A DNA stretch of 64,000 nt, from positions 17,675 through 81,674 of the forward strand of contig NZ_AUJI01000032.1 in the NCBI RefSeq assembly GCF_000424145.1. The letters run 5' to 3'. The translations under genes and the position numbers were made by a program. Source of the DNA: Butyrivibrio sp. AC2005 (GTDB lineage: Bacteria > Bacillota > Clostridia > Lachnospirales > Lachnospiraceae). The notes beneath the pieces were generated by a model. The model ran no database searches. It saw nothing but the letters and a program-made list of their open reading frames with translations, and was not told the origin of the DNA. Each line of letters starts with the position of its first letter. The stretch's first letter is position 1. Shown here one piece after another: positions 24,942 through 34,216 of the stretch.

Positions 24942-25442
24942 ATGAAAACAGAAAAGTATCAACGAAAGATAAATGATGTCATTTCCAAATGTCCAATAGA
25001 AGCTGGGGTAGAGATCCTCGTGTATAATCTTTTGGATGAGTGTGTAGATGAAGAAATATTTTCAGTGGTTGATATCAACAGAATATGCAAAGGAAAAGAC
25101 AGCAGATTGACAACGGAGGCTGGAATTCCGGATATCGCCGTAGTATCTAAAGATTTTAGATTTGCAGAAACCGCTCTAGGAAATGTTTATGGCCTGGTAG
25201 AAGTAAAGGCGGCGGGAGTTTCTGTGAGGGTAACAGACCAGTCTAGCGGAGAGGCCAAGAAAGCAAAGCATTTTATATATACTAATGGCTTGGTTTGGAA
25301 ATTCTATGAAGATGGTGATAATAAGGCGGTTTTCAACCTTATCGAAGGAAAGAAAAAACCTCATTCAAAAAGCTCAATTGTATTAGACCAAGTCGAGTTT
25401 AAAAACTTGCAGGACTATTTGTTGAATATAAAATGGAAATAG
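24942..25442 (+). CDS. PD-(D/E)xK nuclease-like protein
   Basis: 166 aa, ATG preceded by GGGGCG. EAGIPDIAVVSKDF followed by YGLVEVKAAGV gives the D...ExK core of the restriction-endonuclease-like fold. Such single-domain proteins appear as orphan restriction-like nucleases or the DNA-cutting part of type I subunits. No methylase or motor lies nearby. The frame is intact. Confidence 0.6.
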   Translation: MKTEKYQRKINDVISKCPIEAGVEILVYNLLDECVDEEIFSVVDINRICKGKDSRLTTEAGIPDIAVVSKDFRFAETALGNVYGLVEVKAAGVSVRVTDQSSGEAKKAKHFIYTNGLVWKFYEDGDNKAVFNLIEGKKKPHSKSSIVLDQVEFKNLQDYLLNIKWK

Positions 25443-25899
25443 CAATGAATTCATAATGAGGAAATAAGCAGTGAAAGACAATCATTAATTGATAACAAGA
25501 TTATTTATATTGCTCTTTACTGTATCTGCTTCTGTAAAAAATGTAATATGAGTATTGCCCCTCACGTTCCGTCACAAGCTAAGATGAATATATCATGAAA
25601 ACAGGATGGCGATATAATCTGCAGCTATATGGCTATTTTTCTGTTCAAGCTGAGTTATGCTTTTTACTAAATTTTACGAGGCTTCTGGCATAGTACCCAC
25701 CATCATGCCAGAAGCCTCAAACTAATATAGAGAGTCTAAATTTCAAGCTGTTAGGCTATCGCAAATGATGGAATGATTCCCGGCTCTTTATTGCATACTC
25801 TACAGGTGGCGACGGCACCTTCAACAAACGATACCCATTATACCCCGGAACAGGATATCTTAAGTCTCCTGGGAGATGAATACAATATTTGAATATTTG
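25443..25899 (+). other. 457-bp intergenic stretch
   Basis: No gene. It holds a perfect 14-bp inverted repeat, GAGGCTTCTGGCAT / ATGCCAGAAGCCTC (25678-25718), between two convergent genes, so it may act as a terminator, though neither side has a strong T run. Confidence 0.5.
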
Positions 25900-27171
25900 T
25901 TATTCGGTCCAGGGAAGTTTGATGTTTGGAAGCTCCAATTCATTCACATCCTGCAGGTCGTACACGATTCCATTTTCCTCCAGCTCCTTCAGAAAGGCAT
26001 TCACAAAAACAGGGCTTGAAAATGTCTGGAGAAAATCAAGGGTGAAACGTCCATTCACCGCGGATATTTCTACAGTTAAGCCATCGGTCGCCGAGGAGGT
26101 CCAAGCCCGGAAATCACGGATATACTGCTCGGCTTCATGATAGTTGGCCTTGCCAACATAACTCACTGTGGCCGTCATGACCCTGGCAGCCAGAGCACTG
26201 ATATAGCTTGTCACGCCCAGGCGCTCCTGGTCGTTTTCTTTGGAGAGAATAAGGCCATTGATCCCTTTTATGGAGGCTACTCCCATCAGAACATTTTCCT
26301 CCTGATTCTGTGCTAAGACCATACCTCTGTAAGCGGTGGCCTGCTGGTCAAGAGGCCAGTCGCGCATTTTATCCTTGTATTCCAGCATAATGCCGCCGAC
26401 CAGACTTTGATGTGCCGCAGGTGCGTGAAGTGCCTTTCTTTGATTCACGCACAGTGTGATGCGGATGATGTCATTCGCATCCGGGAACAGCTTTGCAATG
26501 GCCCGGCTGAGCAGCAGAGAGACCATGGTTCCGGGGCTGCCATCGTTGTCCAGATTGAATTTCATGAACTCGGATTCAGATATGGCGATGCTGTAAACAG
26601 TACGCCGGTGATCCTCCTCCAGTCCTGCAGATGCGATCAGATTCAGCGCGTCTGACATCTCTTCGTTGCGTCTGGGGGTCGGAAGATCGGTTCTGTTCGC
26701 CACGGGGTCGATCCACTCCTCCTTAGGAATTTCATCACCAACCAGGCGGATGCCATCTTCCTTCAGTCTGACGTCATACCGCTCGGAGCAATAGTAATAG
26801 AGGAGCGTACGCACTATCTCATATGCGCCTGTCCCATCTGTCATGCCGTGGAATACATCCAGAATGATCCAGTTATCCTGCCAGCAAAACGCGATCATAT
26901 GATAATTGGAATCCTCGGAATTTAAAGCCACGCCGTGAAGCGAGTGGGTGACGACAACAGGCCGATGGTTTTCTGCGAATATGTACTGGTTATCCCTTTT
27001 TTGCAATTCAACGCAAAAATAGGGGTATCTTTGCATGGTGGTATCTACGGCATGGCGGAGTATGTCCGGATCGATCAGATCTCGCATACGAATCCGTATT
27101 CTGATTTCATTGGGTCTTTCTTTGCTTGTTACATATAACGGACGTAATTCCAGAAACAGCTTCTGTTCCAT
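25900..27171 (-). CDS. condensation/alcohol-acetyltransferase-like protein
   Basis: 423 aa from the second ATG at 27171, because GGAGG lies 8 nt before it (27183 is the longer alternative). DVFHGMTDGTG carries the HxxxDG motif of the chloramphenicol-acetyltransferase/condensation superfamily, near residue 110. LRPLYVT at the start and RITLCVNQRKAL later match the alcohol O-acetyltransferase-like family. It probably transfers an acyl group. Base composition is clearly higher in GC than its neighbours, and it lies on the minus strand, both signs of separate origin. Confidence 0.7.
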   Translation of the reverse strand: MEQKLFLELRPLYVTSKERPNEIRIRIRMRDLIDPDILRHAVDTTMQRYPYFCVELQKRDNQYIFAENHRPVVVTHSLHGVALNSEDSNYHMIAFCWQDNWIILDVFHGMTDGTGAYEIVRTLLYYYCSERYDVRLKEDGIRLVGDEIPKEEWIDPVANRTDLPTPRRNEEMSDALNLIASAGLEEDHRRTVYSIAISESEFMKFNLDNDGSPGTMVSLLLSRAIAKLFPDANDIIRITLCVNQRKALHAPAAHQSLVGGIMLEYKDKMRDWPLDQQATAYRGMVLAQNQEENVLMGVASIKGINGLILSKENDQERLGVTSYISALAARVMTATVSYVGKANYHEAEQYIRDFRAWTSSATDGLTVEISAVNGRFTLDFLQTFSSPVFVNAFLKELEENGIVYDLQDVNELELPNIKLPWTE

Positions 27172-27183
27172 ATGAGCCTCCAT

Positions 27184-27557
27184 ATATACTGTTTTGATAG
27201 AATAATAATAGTTCAGGTACAGCCCGCTTTCAAGTTATAACGGCGCTGTCATTTTTTTAAGAAAGTATTAATGGAAATTTAACGTAATGATAATAATGGC
27301 ATACGGTAAACTGATAAAATAATAATGCAATCAGGGAAATAGCCGATAGAAATATGGTAAAACCTGTGTGACGATAAGCAATATGATAGGAAAGGGAACC
27401 CTAATTATAATAATAATAATAACTTAAACTTCGCACATAAAAAAGTGCTTTAGAACGTTGATAATTCAATAAGAACTGGCATTTTTAAAGGCGTGAAGCC
27501 TCTGCATTTGGTATAATTTAAGTACCACCAAAAACCATCCCAAAGGAGACTCACGCC
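27184..27557 (+). other. 374-bp intergenic stretch and IS left-end region
   Basis: AT-rich; contains TAATAATAATAATAA (27408-27423) and TGGTATAATTT before the transposase. No gene. The left end of the IS4-like element should lie in the last 150 bp, but no inverted-repeat partner is left. Confidence 0.4.
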
Positions 27558-27998
27558 TTGGCTAAAATTATATCACAGAACGACTACGATTCTAAGCAGA
27601 TTACTGATTCTATCAGATACTTTTTTGAACGTTTTCACTTATCAGCTGTTCTCAAAGCATCCAATGCAAAGAAGTCGAAAGGCGTCACACCGCTCCAGAT
27701 CGTGAGTTATGCCTTTGCTTTGGTTTTTAGAAACAAATCTATGTACATGGACATGGTTCTCGGAAATAGCGAATTATCTTTTGCCAAAGATACATACTAT
27801 CGTTTTATGAATAGCATCAGCATAAACTGGATTCGTTTCACAACACTACTTGCCGCCAACATCTGTAAGGAATCTATTGCACCTGCTAAGTCTGAAGACA
27901 GAGTTAATGCACTTATCATTGATGACTCCACTTATTCAAGGAGCTGTTCCAAAAAGGTAAGAAATATGAGTGAAAGAGGTAAGTATGGCATCAACTAA
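27558..27998 (+). pseudogene. IS4-family transposase, N-terminal fragment
   Basis: 146-codon frame after AAAGGAG. DKYYRF-like and VNALIIDDSTYSRSCSKKV match IS4-type transposases up to the first catalytic Asp (IDD). It ends within residues of it, where the TfoX gene begins; the remaining two thirds and the other D and E are absent. A dead element fused to the next gene. Confidence 0.7.
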
Positions 27999-28299
27999 AG
28001 AGTACCTGGATTTTATATTAGAACAGCTTTCGGGGCTTGATGAAATAACATATAAGGCAATGATGGGCGAGTACATCATCTATTATCGAGGCAAGATCGT
28101 TGGTGGTATCTATGATGACCGCTTCCTTGTAAAGAACGTAAAGGCAGCCATAGACAAGATGCCTGACGCTGATCTGGAGCTTCCTTATGAAGGAGCAAAA
28201 GAGATGCTGCTTGTGGATGATGTTGATAATAAGGAGTTTCTGAAAGAGCTTTTTGAAGCAATGTATGATGAACTTCCAGCGCCAAAGAAAAAGAAGTGA
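27985..28299 (+). CDS. TfoX N-terminal domain protein
   Basis: 104 aa from ATG 27985 (AGAGGT upstream). ITYKAMMGEYIIYYRGKIVG and GIYDDRFLVKNVKAA are the TfoX/Sxy N-terminal domain; the tail LPAPKKKK is typical of short Firmicutes forms. Role in competence is not established for such stand-alone forms. Part of a possible operon with the next two genes. A collapsed copy lies at 58045. Confidence 0.75.
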   Translation: MASTKEYLDFILEQLSGLDEITYKAMMGEYIIYYRGKIVGGIYDDRFLVKNVKAAIDKMPDADLELPYEGAKEMLLVDDVDNKEFLKELFEAMYDELPAPKKKK

Positions 28300-28310
28300 G
28301 GAGGAACTGT

Positions 28311-28916
28311 ATGATCACAAGGGATGAGGCATTTGAACTTTTAAAGAAATATAACAAGGATCCATTTCATATCCAGCATTCATTGACAGTTGAGGCTGTT
28401 ATGAAGTGGTATGCAAATGAACTGGGATACTCTGATGAAGCAGAGTACTGGGGGATTGTAGGTCTTTTGCATGATATAGACTTTGAACTGTATCCAGAAG
28501 AGCACTGCCTGAAGGCTCCTGAAATCCTAAGAGAAGGTGGTGTCAGTGACGACATTATTCACTCTGTATGCTCGCATGGCTATGGAATAACTGTTGGATG
28601 CGGGACAACTATAGATGTGGAACCCATTCACGAAATGGAGAAAGTTCTTTTTGCAGCAGATGAGCTTACCGGACTTATCTGGGCAGCGGCGCTCATGAGA
28701 CCGTCCAAGAGCACCAAGGACATGGAGCTTAAGTCTCTTAAGAAAAAGTACAAGAGCAAGGGCTTTGCCGCAGGCTGCTCAAGAAATGTTATTGAGCGTG
28801 GAGCGCAGCAGCTTGGCTGGGAACTCGATAAGCTGCTTACAATGACGCTTCAGGCCATGGCTGCAAGCGAAGATCTGATAAATGAAGAATTTGAGGAATA
28901 CTCATGTGGAAGATAA
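28311..28916 (+). CDS. HD-domain protein
   Basis: 201 aa from ATG 28311 (GAGGAGGA upstream). HIQHSLTVEAVMKWYA, LLHDIDFELYPEEH and VLFAADELTGLIWAAALM carry the HD metal residues. This class is a common stand-alone HD hydrolase in clostridia, annotated without substrate. Overlaps the next gene by 13 nt. Confidence 0.8.
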   Translation: MITRDEAFELLKKYNKDPFHIQHSLTVEAVMKWYANELGYSDEAEYWGIVGLLHDIDFELYPEEHCLKAPEILREGGVSDDIIHSVCSHGYGITVGCGTTIDVEPIHEMEKVLFAADELTGLIWAAALMRPSKSTKDMELKSLKKKYKSKGFAAGCSRNVIERGAQQLGWELDKLLTMTLQAMAASEDLINEEFEEYSCGR

Positions 28917-29128
28917 AACAGATATTTGATGGAGACTTTGGCTGCGAGGAGCTCGCACTCGGAGAAAGGCCAAAGGTTTCAGTAACACTTGAAAGTGAGG
29001 AGGGACAAACAAAGCTTGTTTCCGTAGAAGATGCATGGCTTTCCGATAACGGACTTAATGTAGGCGATGCTTGGCCTATGCAGGGTGAAACTTTAACTTT
29101 CAGGTTAATTGTTGAAAAAAATGTGTAG
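28904..29128 (+). CDS. small conserved hypothetical protein
   Basis: 74 aa starting inside the HD gene. MWKIKQIFDGDFGCEELALG, then VSVTLESEEGQTKLVSVEDA: short beta-rich protein of a type often found next to TfoX/HD genes in Lachnospiraceae. Function unknown. A good terminator follows the stop. Confidence 0.6.
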   Translation: MWKIKQIFDGDFGCEELALGERPKVSVTLESEEGQTKLVSVEDAWLSDNGLNVGDAWPMQGETLTFRLIVEKNV

Positions 29129-29136
29129 AAGATCAA

Positions 29137-29176
29137 ATTGAGGCAATTATCTGATAACTGCCTCAATTACATTTTT
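29137..29176 (+). terminator. rho-independent terminator
   Basis: ATTGAGGCA / TGCCTCAAT stem with ATTTTT a few bases later. Confidence 0.7.
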
Positions 29177-29300
29177 AGAATGGTTTATATGTTATGGCAT
29201 GGTCGTATTATTTTCAAAGAAATGACATTCTTTTAGAAAAGATTGTATAATTAAGGAGAAGAAAACAGTTGCATTATCAAGAAAGTAGTGGGTGTACATA

Positions 29301-29513
29301 ATGATAAATGAAATTCTGTATATGGAAATAAGGTTAGTAGGTGCTTTTAGCGAAAGATATAAGCTTACCAGGGCGGCTGCAAACAGAATTTTTACAAAAT
29401 ATAATATCTGGCAGTACATAGAGTCATGCTATGATGTTTTTCATGTTAGTGGAGATGACTACAATTTGGATGATATATGTAATGTTTTGAAGCGGAAAGG
29501 GGCAGCTCTATGA
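29301..29513 (+). CDS. DUF3791 protein
   Basis: 70 aa, MINEILYMEIRLVGAFSERY, ending DICNVLKRKGAAL, a DUF3791 pattern with a small helical fold. It overlaps the DUF3990 gene by 4 nt. DUF3791 and DUF3990 genes are often paired. It may be the antitoxin-like partner; that is inference. Confidence 0.7.
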   Translation: MINEILYMEIRLVGAFSERYKLTRAAANRIFTKYNIWQYIESCYDVFHVSGDDYNLDDICNVLKRKGAAL

Positions 29514-30085
29514 AATTAAAAGATGGGATGCTTCTTTACCATGGTAGTTATACGAGTGTTGAAAACATTGATTTGAACCAGTGCATGAATGGCAAAGATT
29601 TTGGCAAAGGTTTTTATCTTACAAGTGATCCTAATCAGGCCAGAAGTTTTATAAGGGCTTCTTTGATTAAGGCACAAAATACCGGAAATGCCCCTATAAC
29701 ACAGAATTATGGGTATGTGTCATCATTTCGTTATCATAAACCTGAACAGGAAATAGCGGTACATGAGTTTGAAAATGCCGACAGAGAGTGGCTTTGGTTT
29801 ATTTCTCAAAATAGAAGAAAACGGCTAGCGGAGGACTTGATTCCGCTGATTACTGGCAAAATATTTGACGCTGAAATCATTATTGGCAAAATTGCTAATG
29901 ATACAACAAATCCGGTCATCACAGCATATCTTAATGGATTGTATGGAGATATTAAGACTGAGAAAGCAGTGAATTTTGCGATAGAACAATTATTGCCGGA
30001 TCACCTGTCTGATCAGTATTGTTTCCTTACAGAAGATGCGGTTGGTTGTTTGGAGTTTCAGGAGGCAAGGAAATATGTCATCTGA
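29510..30085 (+). CDS. DUF3990 protein, ADP-ribosyltransferase-like
   Basis: 191 aa of DUF3990. GMLLYHGSYTSVENIDLNQC and GKDFGKGFYLTSDPNQARSF resemble the NAD-binding core of ADP-ribosyltransferases (H of LYHGS and Y of GFYLT). A later VHEFENADREWLWFI could supply the third catalytic region. Probably modifies a protein or nucleic acid with ADP-ribose; target unknown. Flanked by overlapping small genes on both sides, in the layout of a toxin system. Confidence 0.7.
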   Translation: MKLKDGMLLYHGSYTSVENIDLNQCMNGKDFGKGFYLTSDPNQARSFIRASLIKAQNTGNAPITQNYGYVSSFRYHKPEQEIAVHEFENADREWLWFISQNRRKRLAEDLIPLITGKIFDAEIIIGKIANDTTNPVITAYLNGLYGDIKTEKAVNFAIEQLLPDHLSDQYCFLTEDAVGCLEFQEARKYVI

Positions 30086-30299
30086 TAAAATGAATGCTTG
30101 TGCTGATATGGTTCTTACTAATGCTATTGAAGACATGGCAATGGAAGAGAATATCTCAATTGATGAAGCAAGAAATAAGCTTTTGGATTCGGACGCTTGT
30201 AAATGTTTGTACGATTTTGATTCAAAGTTATGGATGGAAGGTTCTGACTATTTTCTTGATTTTTACAGAATGATTGAAAATAAGCAGCATATCTCCTAG
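30075..30299 (+). CDS. small DUF3990-associated protein
   Basis: 74 aa overlapping the DUF3990 gene by 11 nt (AGGAGGCAAGGAA upstream inside it). MSSDKMNACADMVLTNAIED, then ISIDEARNKLLDSDACKCLY: helical, DUF3791-like in style. Third member of the overlapping set; may be the neutralising partner. Confidence 0.6.
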   Translation: MSSDKMNACADMVLTNAIEDMAMEENISIDEARNKLLDSDACKCLYDFDSKLWMEGSDYFLDFYRMIENKQHIS

Positions 30300-30338
30300 A
30301 TAGATCGTGAAAATCGTCTAGAAAGGCGGGTGATCAGA

Positions 30339-30431
30339 ATGAAGGCTTATGATGAAGCAATGTACTGGATGAGAAATGATCTTCCTGTGTCGGATGCAGC
30401 TCGTCCAAGTGAACGTGATGAAACAGTATAA
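30339..30431 (+). CDS. 30-aa small frame
   Basis: Starts 7-8 nt after AAAGGCGGG: MKAYDEAMYWMRNDLPVSDA. Short, but with a good ribosome site and a terminator 8 nt after the stop. Could be a small protein or the head of a lost gene. Confidence 0.35.
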   Translation: MKAYDEAMYWMRNDLPVSDAARPSERDETV

Positions 30432-30438
30432 AATTGAT

Positions 30439-30472
30439 AAGGACAGGTACTCATAACAGTAGCTGTCCTTTT
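30439..30472 (+). terminator. rho-independent terminator
   Basis: AAGGACAG / CTGTCCTT stem, then TT; closes the DUF3990 locus. Confidence 0.6.
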
Positions 30473-30599
30473 ACATTATTCACGGAATACAGTTAAAGAA
30501 TGTCAGAAAATATATTCAACATAGATATGTTTTTATGTTAATTTTATAACCATTACGATTTGATAGAACAGTGAAAGAGGTATGAAAGGAAAAACGGAT

Positions 30600-30659
30600 A
30601 TGACTAAAAAACATGGTGTTTTAGACCGTCCAAACATTTGCTATTATTTTGATAGATGA
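30600..30659 (+). CDS. 19-aa leader-like frame
   Basis: ATG 30600 follows AAAGGA by 9 nt; the frame (MTKKHGVLDRPNICYYFD) ends TGA 30657-30659, overlapping ATG 30656 of the longer peptidase start. It may couple translation of the peptidase, or be a remnant. Confidence 0.35.
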   Translation: MTKKHGVLDRPNICYYFDR

Positions 30660-30685
30660 CTGTGAAGAAGCAGGAGCAATTTTCT

Positions 30686-31819
30686 ATGAGAGAAAATGAC
30701 AAGAGAGTAGTAGACAGATTTACAGAGCTTGCGCTGGTAGACGGTGAATCCTTTAATGAGAGGCTTGTCGCTGATTATCTTATAGCAGAGTTCCAAAAGT
30801 TGGGAATAAAGCTTATCGAGGATGATATTGCCGGTAAGATCGGTGGTAACTGTGGGAATCTGTATGGCTTTGCAGAGGGGCGGGGAAAGTATGCAGATTC
30901 TGAGCCTATTATGTTCTGTGCACATATGGACACCGTATCTCCGGGGAACAATAAGAAGATCATATTAAATGACGGCGGAACAATCACAAGCGATCATACG
31001 ACTGTCTTGGGAGCAGATGACAGGGTTGGCATAGCAGGAATTATCGAGGCGTACACCAGAGTAATCGAGGAAAATCTGGATCATCCTCCAATAGAGTTTC
31101 TGTTTACGGTGGCAGAAGAGGTTTACGGCCTTGGAAGCGCGGCTCTTGATTATTCAAGGATTCGCTCCAGGATAGCCTTTGCTCCCGACTGCAGCGGAGA
31201 ATATGGAGTCTATTCATCCTGCGAGCCGACACTCATTTCATTCGAAGTACATATAAAGGGTAAGGCTTCCCACGCTGGTTATGAGCCTGAAAAGGGAATA
31301 AATGCAATAGCAGTAGCAGCTGCTGCAATCAGCAGAATAAAGCAGGGGTGGGCTGATGATCACACCACGCTGAATATCGGAATAATAGAAGGCGGAAGTG
31401 TTACCAACGCTGTTCCGGAAAACTGTTTTATAAAAGGTGAGATAAGAAGCGGTGTCCATGAAGATGCACATCGGACAATAGACTTAGTAGAAAGCATTTT
31501 TTCAGAAGAAGCGAATAGAGCAGGTGCAGAGCTTTGCATAGATAAAAAAGAAAGAATCACCGTTTACAGGATAGATCCCGAAGCCGCAGAAGGAAGTGCT
31601 TTGGATAGATATAAGAGAGCATTAGAGAAACAGGGAAGGAGAGCCGTGGCAAAGAAATCCTTTGGGGGAAGTGATATAAATTCTTTGATAAAACACGGAA
31701 TGGACGGACTAAATATATACGGTCCCATGCATAACATACATACAACTGAAGAATACACAACTGTCCAGGAAATAGCAGACTTCACAGAACTGATAAAGAT
31801 ACTTATGACACAACCATGA
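30686..31819 (+). CDS. M20 zinc peptidase, peptidase T-like
   Basis: 377 aa from ATG 30686, with AGGAG 9 nt upstream; ATG 30656, coupled to the leader frame, is possible. Zinc ligands and catalytic residues are in FCAHMDTVSPG, VLGADDRVGIAGI and FTVAEEVYGLGS, with the dimerisation domain near 190-290 and the last His in YGPMHNIHTTEEY. Cleaves small peptides, probably tripeptides, in the cytosol. Confidence 0.85.
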   Translation: MRENDKRVVDRFTELALVDGESFNERLVADYLIAEFQKLGIKLIEDDIAGKIGGNCGNLYGFAEGRGKYADSEPIMFCAHMDTVSPGNNKKIILNDGGTITSDHTTVLGADDRVGIAGIIEAYTRVIEENLDHPPIEFLFTVAEEVYGLGSAALDYSRIRSRIAFAPDCSGEYGVYSSCEPTLISFEVHIKGKASHAGYEPEKGINAIAVAAAAISRIKQGWADDHTTLNIGIIEGGSVTNAVPENCFIKGEIRSGVHEDAHRTIDLVESIFSEEANRAGAELCIDKKERITVYRIDPEAAEGSALDRYKRALEKQGRRAVAKKSFGGSDINSLIKHGMDGLNIYGPMHNIHTTEEYTTVQEIADFTELIKILMTQP

Positions 31820-32098
31820 GGAACAATTTAAAGGCTTTTGCGAATATAAGGGGGCAAAAAGCCACTTGCAAAGGTTCTTGAGACAGACCAGACATTTTTT
31901 GATTATTTTCTTTAGACCAAAAGGTGAAAAAGGCCAGGCTCTACATTACTGCATGCGGACTTTAGGCTTAGGGAACGGTAGAACGAGCTTTGCGTGCGCG
32001 GCACTCTTTTCCTGATCCGCCTTGCTCTTTGGAATCGGCGAAAATGAATGCCCCGTCCCCTAGAACCGTTTCACCAATGGAAGGATAAGGATAACGAG

Positions 32099-33592
32099 AT
32101 GTTTGAAGAAATAAGAAACTTCGGACAGATTAAGCTTGAAGATGAATGGATATCTCATATTAAAACATATATGAGCGATTCCAGATTTGAACATACGCTG
32201 GGAGTGACCACTGTAGCCGTCTATTTATCAGAATTTTACGATGTAGACAAGGACCTTGTGCGGAAAACTGCCCTGCTTCATGATATAGCAAAAGATATGT
32301 CCCCGGATGAAATGGCCAATATTGCAGGAAAATATGGATATCAGATACAAGATATCAGCCTGCAATATGAAGCTAATCTGCATGCAGAAATTGGAGCGCT
32401 CATTGCAGAACATGAATTCGGACTTTATGATAAAGATGCTTTGAACGCAATTCGGTTTCATGTCTGTGCGCGTCCGGATATGTCATTACTTGAAAAAATT
32501 ATATTCCTTTCTGACCATGCCGAACCCCAAAGACCAAATCAACCAATGCTAAGGACTCTTATTGAAATCGCTAAAACTGATATCAATCTGTCAATCCTTA
32601 GAATGCTGCGAGTTGTAATTGAGTATCAGGTTAGCAATAGCATACCAAAGTATGTTTGTGATATCACCTCTGAGGCATATGACTATTTGCTTGAAGATTA
32701 TTGCAAAACAGACCAGATATATGATCAATCTCCTGAGAACAATGACATACTTTCCGATGAGGAGTTTGACGAAGCGTTTGAACTGATTCGCTGCAATCAG
32801 ATAAAACTGAAATCTGTTGAAAATGCCAGGTGGATAAAAGATTTACTGACTAATTCCGGAAGAAAGATTAAAGATGGACTTCTAATTAGAAGTGGAAGCC
32901 TTCATCAGTTAACAGATGAAGAAGCGGATTATTTGAATACGCTTGGTCTTTCTCTAGTGATCGATCTTCGCACGCCAATGGAAGTAGCGCAAGCCCCGGA
33001 TAAAAGCATTGCAGGAGTGCGGTATGAGAACATTCCTTTGGTTGAGAATATAGATACAAGCATGATGGATTACCTTACACAGCGTTATATGCAAAGTCTG
33101 TCTGAAACTGATAGAGCTTGGTATGTTGAGCAATATGCCCGCATAGACGAAGTGATAAAAATGTACAGAAACATTTCCATGGATGCACGTTCATTGGATT
33201 CGATTCACCGCATTTTTCAACTTCTTAGAGAATCCCCCGGAACAATTCTTTTTCACTGCACCAGCGGAAAGGATCGAACCGGTATCATTGCGGCACTTCT
33301 TCTCTTAGCTCTTGGGTGCGATAAAAAATACATTATCAGCGATTACAATGCATCTGCTGTAACCTTATTTACTAAAACCGAGAGTATAAAGGCTGATCTG
33401 GGTGTTCGTGGTAATGGCAAAGAAAACCTGAAGCGTGGTCTTCAGACAAGTATAAGCGTAGTTCCGGAGGTTCTTAGATCAGGATTATATTATATAGAAA
33501 ATAATTACTTTTCGAATGACTCGTTCATATTTGAAGCAACCGGATGTAATGACAGAGAACTTGAGTTGTTACGCAATAAATTTCTGGTATAG
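32099..33592 (+). CDS. YqeK-type HD hydrolase fused to tyrosine phosphatase
   Basis: 497 aa from ATG 32099 (AAGGATAACGAG upstream; ATG 32048 lacks a ribosome site). Residues 1-195: YqeK-like HD domain with FEHTLGVTTVAVYL, LLHDIAKDMS and HAEIGALIAEHEF; YqeK enzymes split Ap4A. Residues about 240-497: protein tyrosine/serine phosphatase of the Y_phosphatase3 type with LIRSGSLHQLT, VIDLRTPMEV and the P-loop HCTSGKDRTG (about 384-393). This combination of a dinucleotide hydrolase and a phosphatase in one chain is unusual. Confidence 0.8.
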   Translation: MFEEIRNFGQIKLEDEWISHIKTYMSDSRFEHTLGVTTVAVYLSEFYDVDKDLVRKTALLHDIAKDMSPDEMANIAGKYGYQIQDISLQYEANLHAEIGALIAEHEFGLYDKDALNAIRFHVCARPDMSLLEKIIFLSDHAEPQRPNQPMLRTLIEIAKTDINLSILRMLRVVIEYQVSNSIPKYVCDITSEAYDYLLEDYCKTDQIYDQSPENNDILSDEEFDEAFELIRCNQIKLKSVENARWIKDLLTNSGRKIKDGLLIRSGSLHQLTDEEADYLNTLGLSLVIDLRTPMEVAQAPDKSIAGVRYENIPLVENIDTSMMDYLTQRYMQSLSETDRAWYVEQYARIDEVIKMYRNISMDARSLDSIHRIFQLLRESPGTILFHCTSGKDRTGIIAALLLLALGCDKKYIISDYNASAVTLFTKTESIKADLGVRGNGKENLKRGLQTSISVVPEVLRSGLYYIENNYFSNDSFIFEATGCNDRELELLRNKFLV

Positions 33593-33841
33593 CTATCAGC
33601 AGGGGAGTGAATATTTTGCGATATTTGTTCTCAAAGGGGAAAACTAATGTTGGCAGTAGATCAGGCTGGAAACAAGTTACTTGAATTTATTGATGTTTCT
33701 GAGGAAAGAGCATCTTTGGATTATTCGCCTATAACAGTTTGTCTTCTTGTTGTAAAAATAGGAGCTGACTATCTTCCAGATAATGAAATAAGCAAGTTCA
33801 ATCGGAGTTTGTCGAAAACATCGACCAAGGAGAGGACGAAA

Positions 33842-34216
33842 ATGGTAAAAGGTATACATCACATATCGATGAAATGCAATATTGGAGAAATAGATAGAGT
33901 AAAAGACTTTTATATAAATGTACTTGGTATGTCTATTTGCCGGGAATGGCCAGAAGGAATAATGATAGATAGCGGCAACGGGCTGATTGAAGTATTTGTA
34001 ACTGGTAATGGCGAACATAGGAAAGGTTCTATTCGTCATATTGCATTTGCAACAGAAGATGTTGACAATGTTATAGATAAAGTAAAAAAAGCGGGATATG
34101 AAGTTTTTATTGAACCAAATGATAAAGTTATTAATTCTTCGCCTGAATATCAATTTAGAATGGCATTTTGCTTTGGACCGCTGGGAGAAGAAATAGAGTT
34201 TTTTGATGAAAAATAA
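33842..34216 (+). CDS. VOC-family (glyoxalase/bleomycin-resistance fold) protein
   Basis: 124 aa from ATG 33842 (GGAGAGGA upstream). GIHHISMKCNIGEIDRVKDF, MSICREWPEG, RHIAFATEDVDNVIDKV and FCFGPLGEEIEFFDE give the two beta-alpha-beta3 modules. Metal ligands are His and Glu at the usual ends. Substrate unknown. The 195 nt upstream (from 33647) are an open frame with VCLLVVKIGADYL, which may be a Nudix fragment joined by deletion. Confidence 0.8.
   Translation: MVKGIHHISMKCNIGEIDRVKDFYINVLGMSICREWPEGIMIDSGNGLIEVFVTGNGEHRKGSIRHIAFATEDVDNVIDKVKKAGYEVFIEPNDKVINSSPEYQFRMAFCFGPLGEEIEFFDEK

Noticed and set aside
27408..27423. TAATAATAATAATAA as a possible CRISPR or tandem-repeat array
   Set aside because: Simple three-base low-complexity run, no spacers.
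32048..32098. Upstream ATG as start of the HD-phosphatase fusion
   Set aside because: No ribosome site before it; the ATG at 32099 has one and begins where YqeK homology begins.
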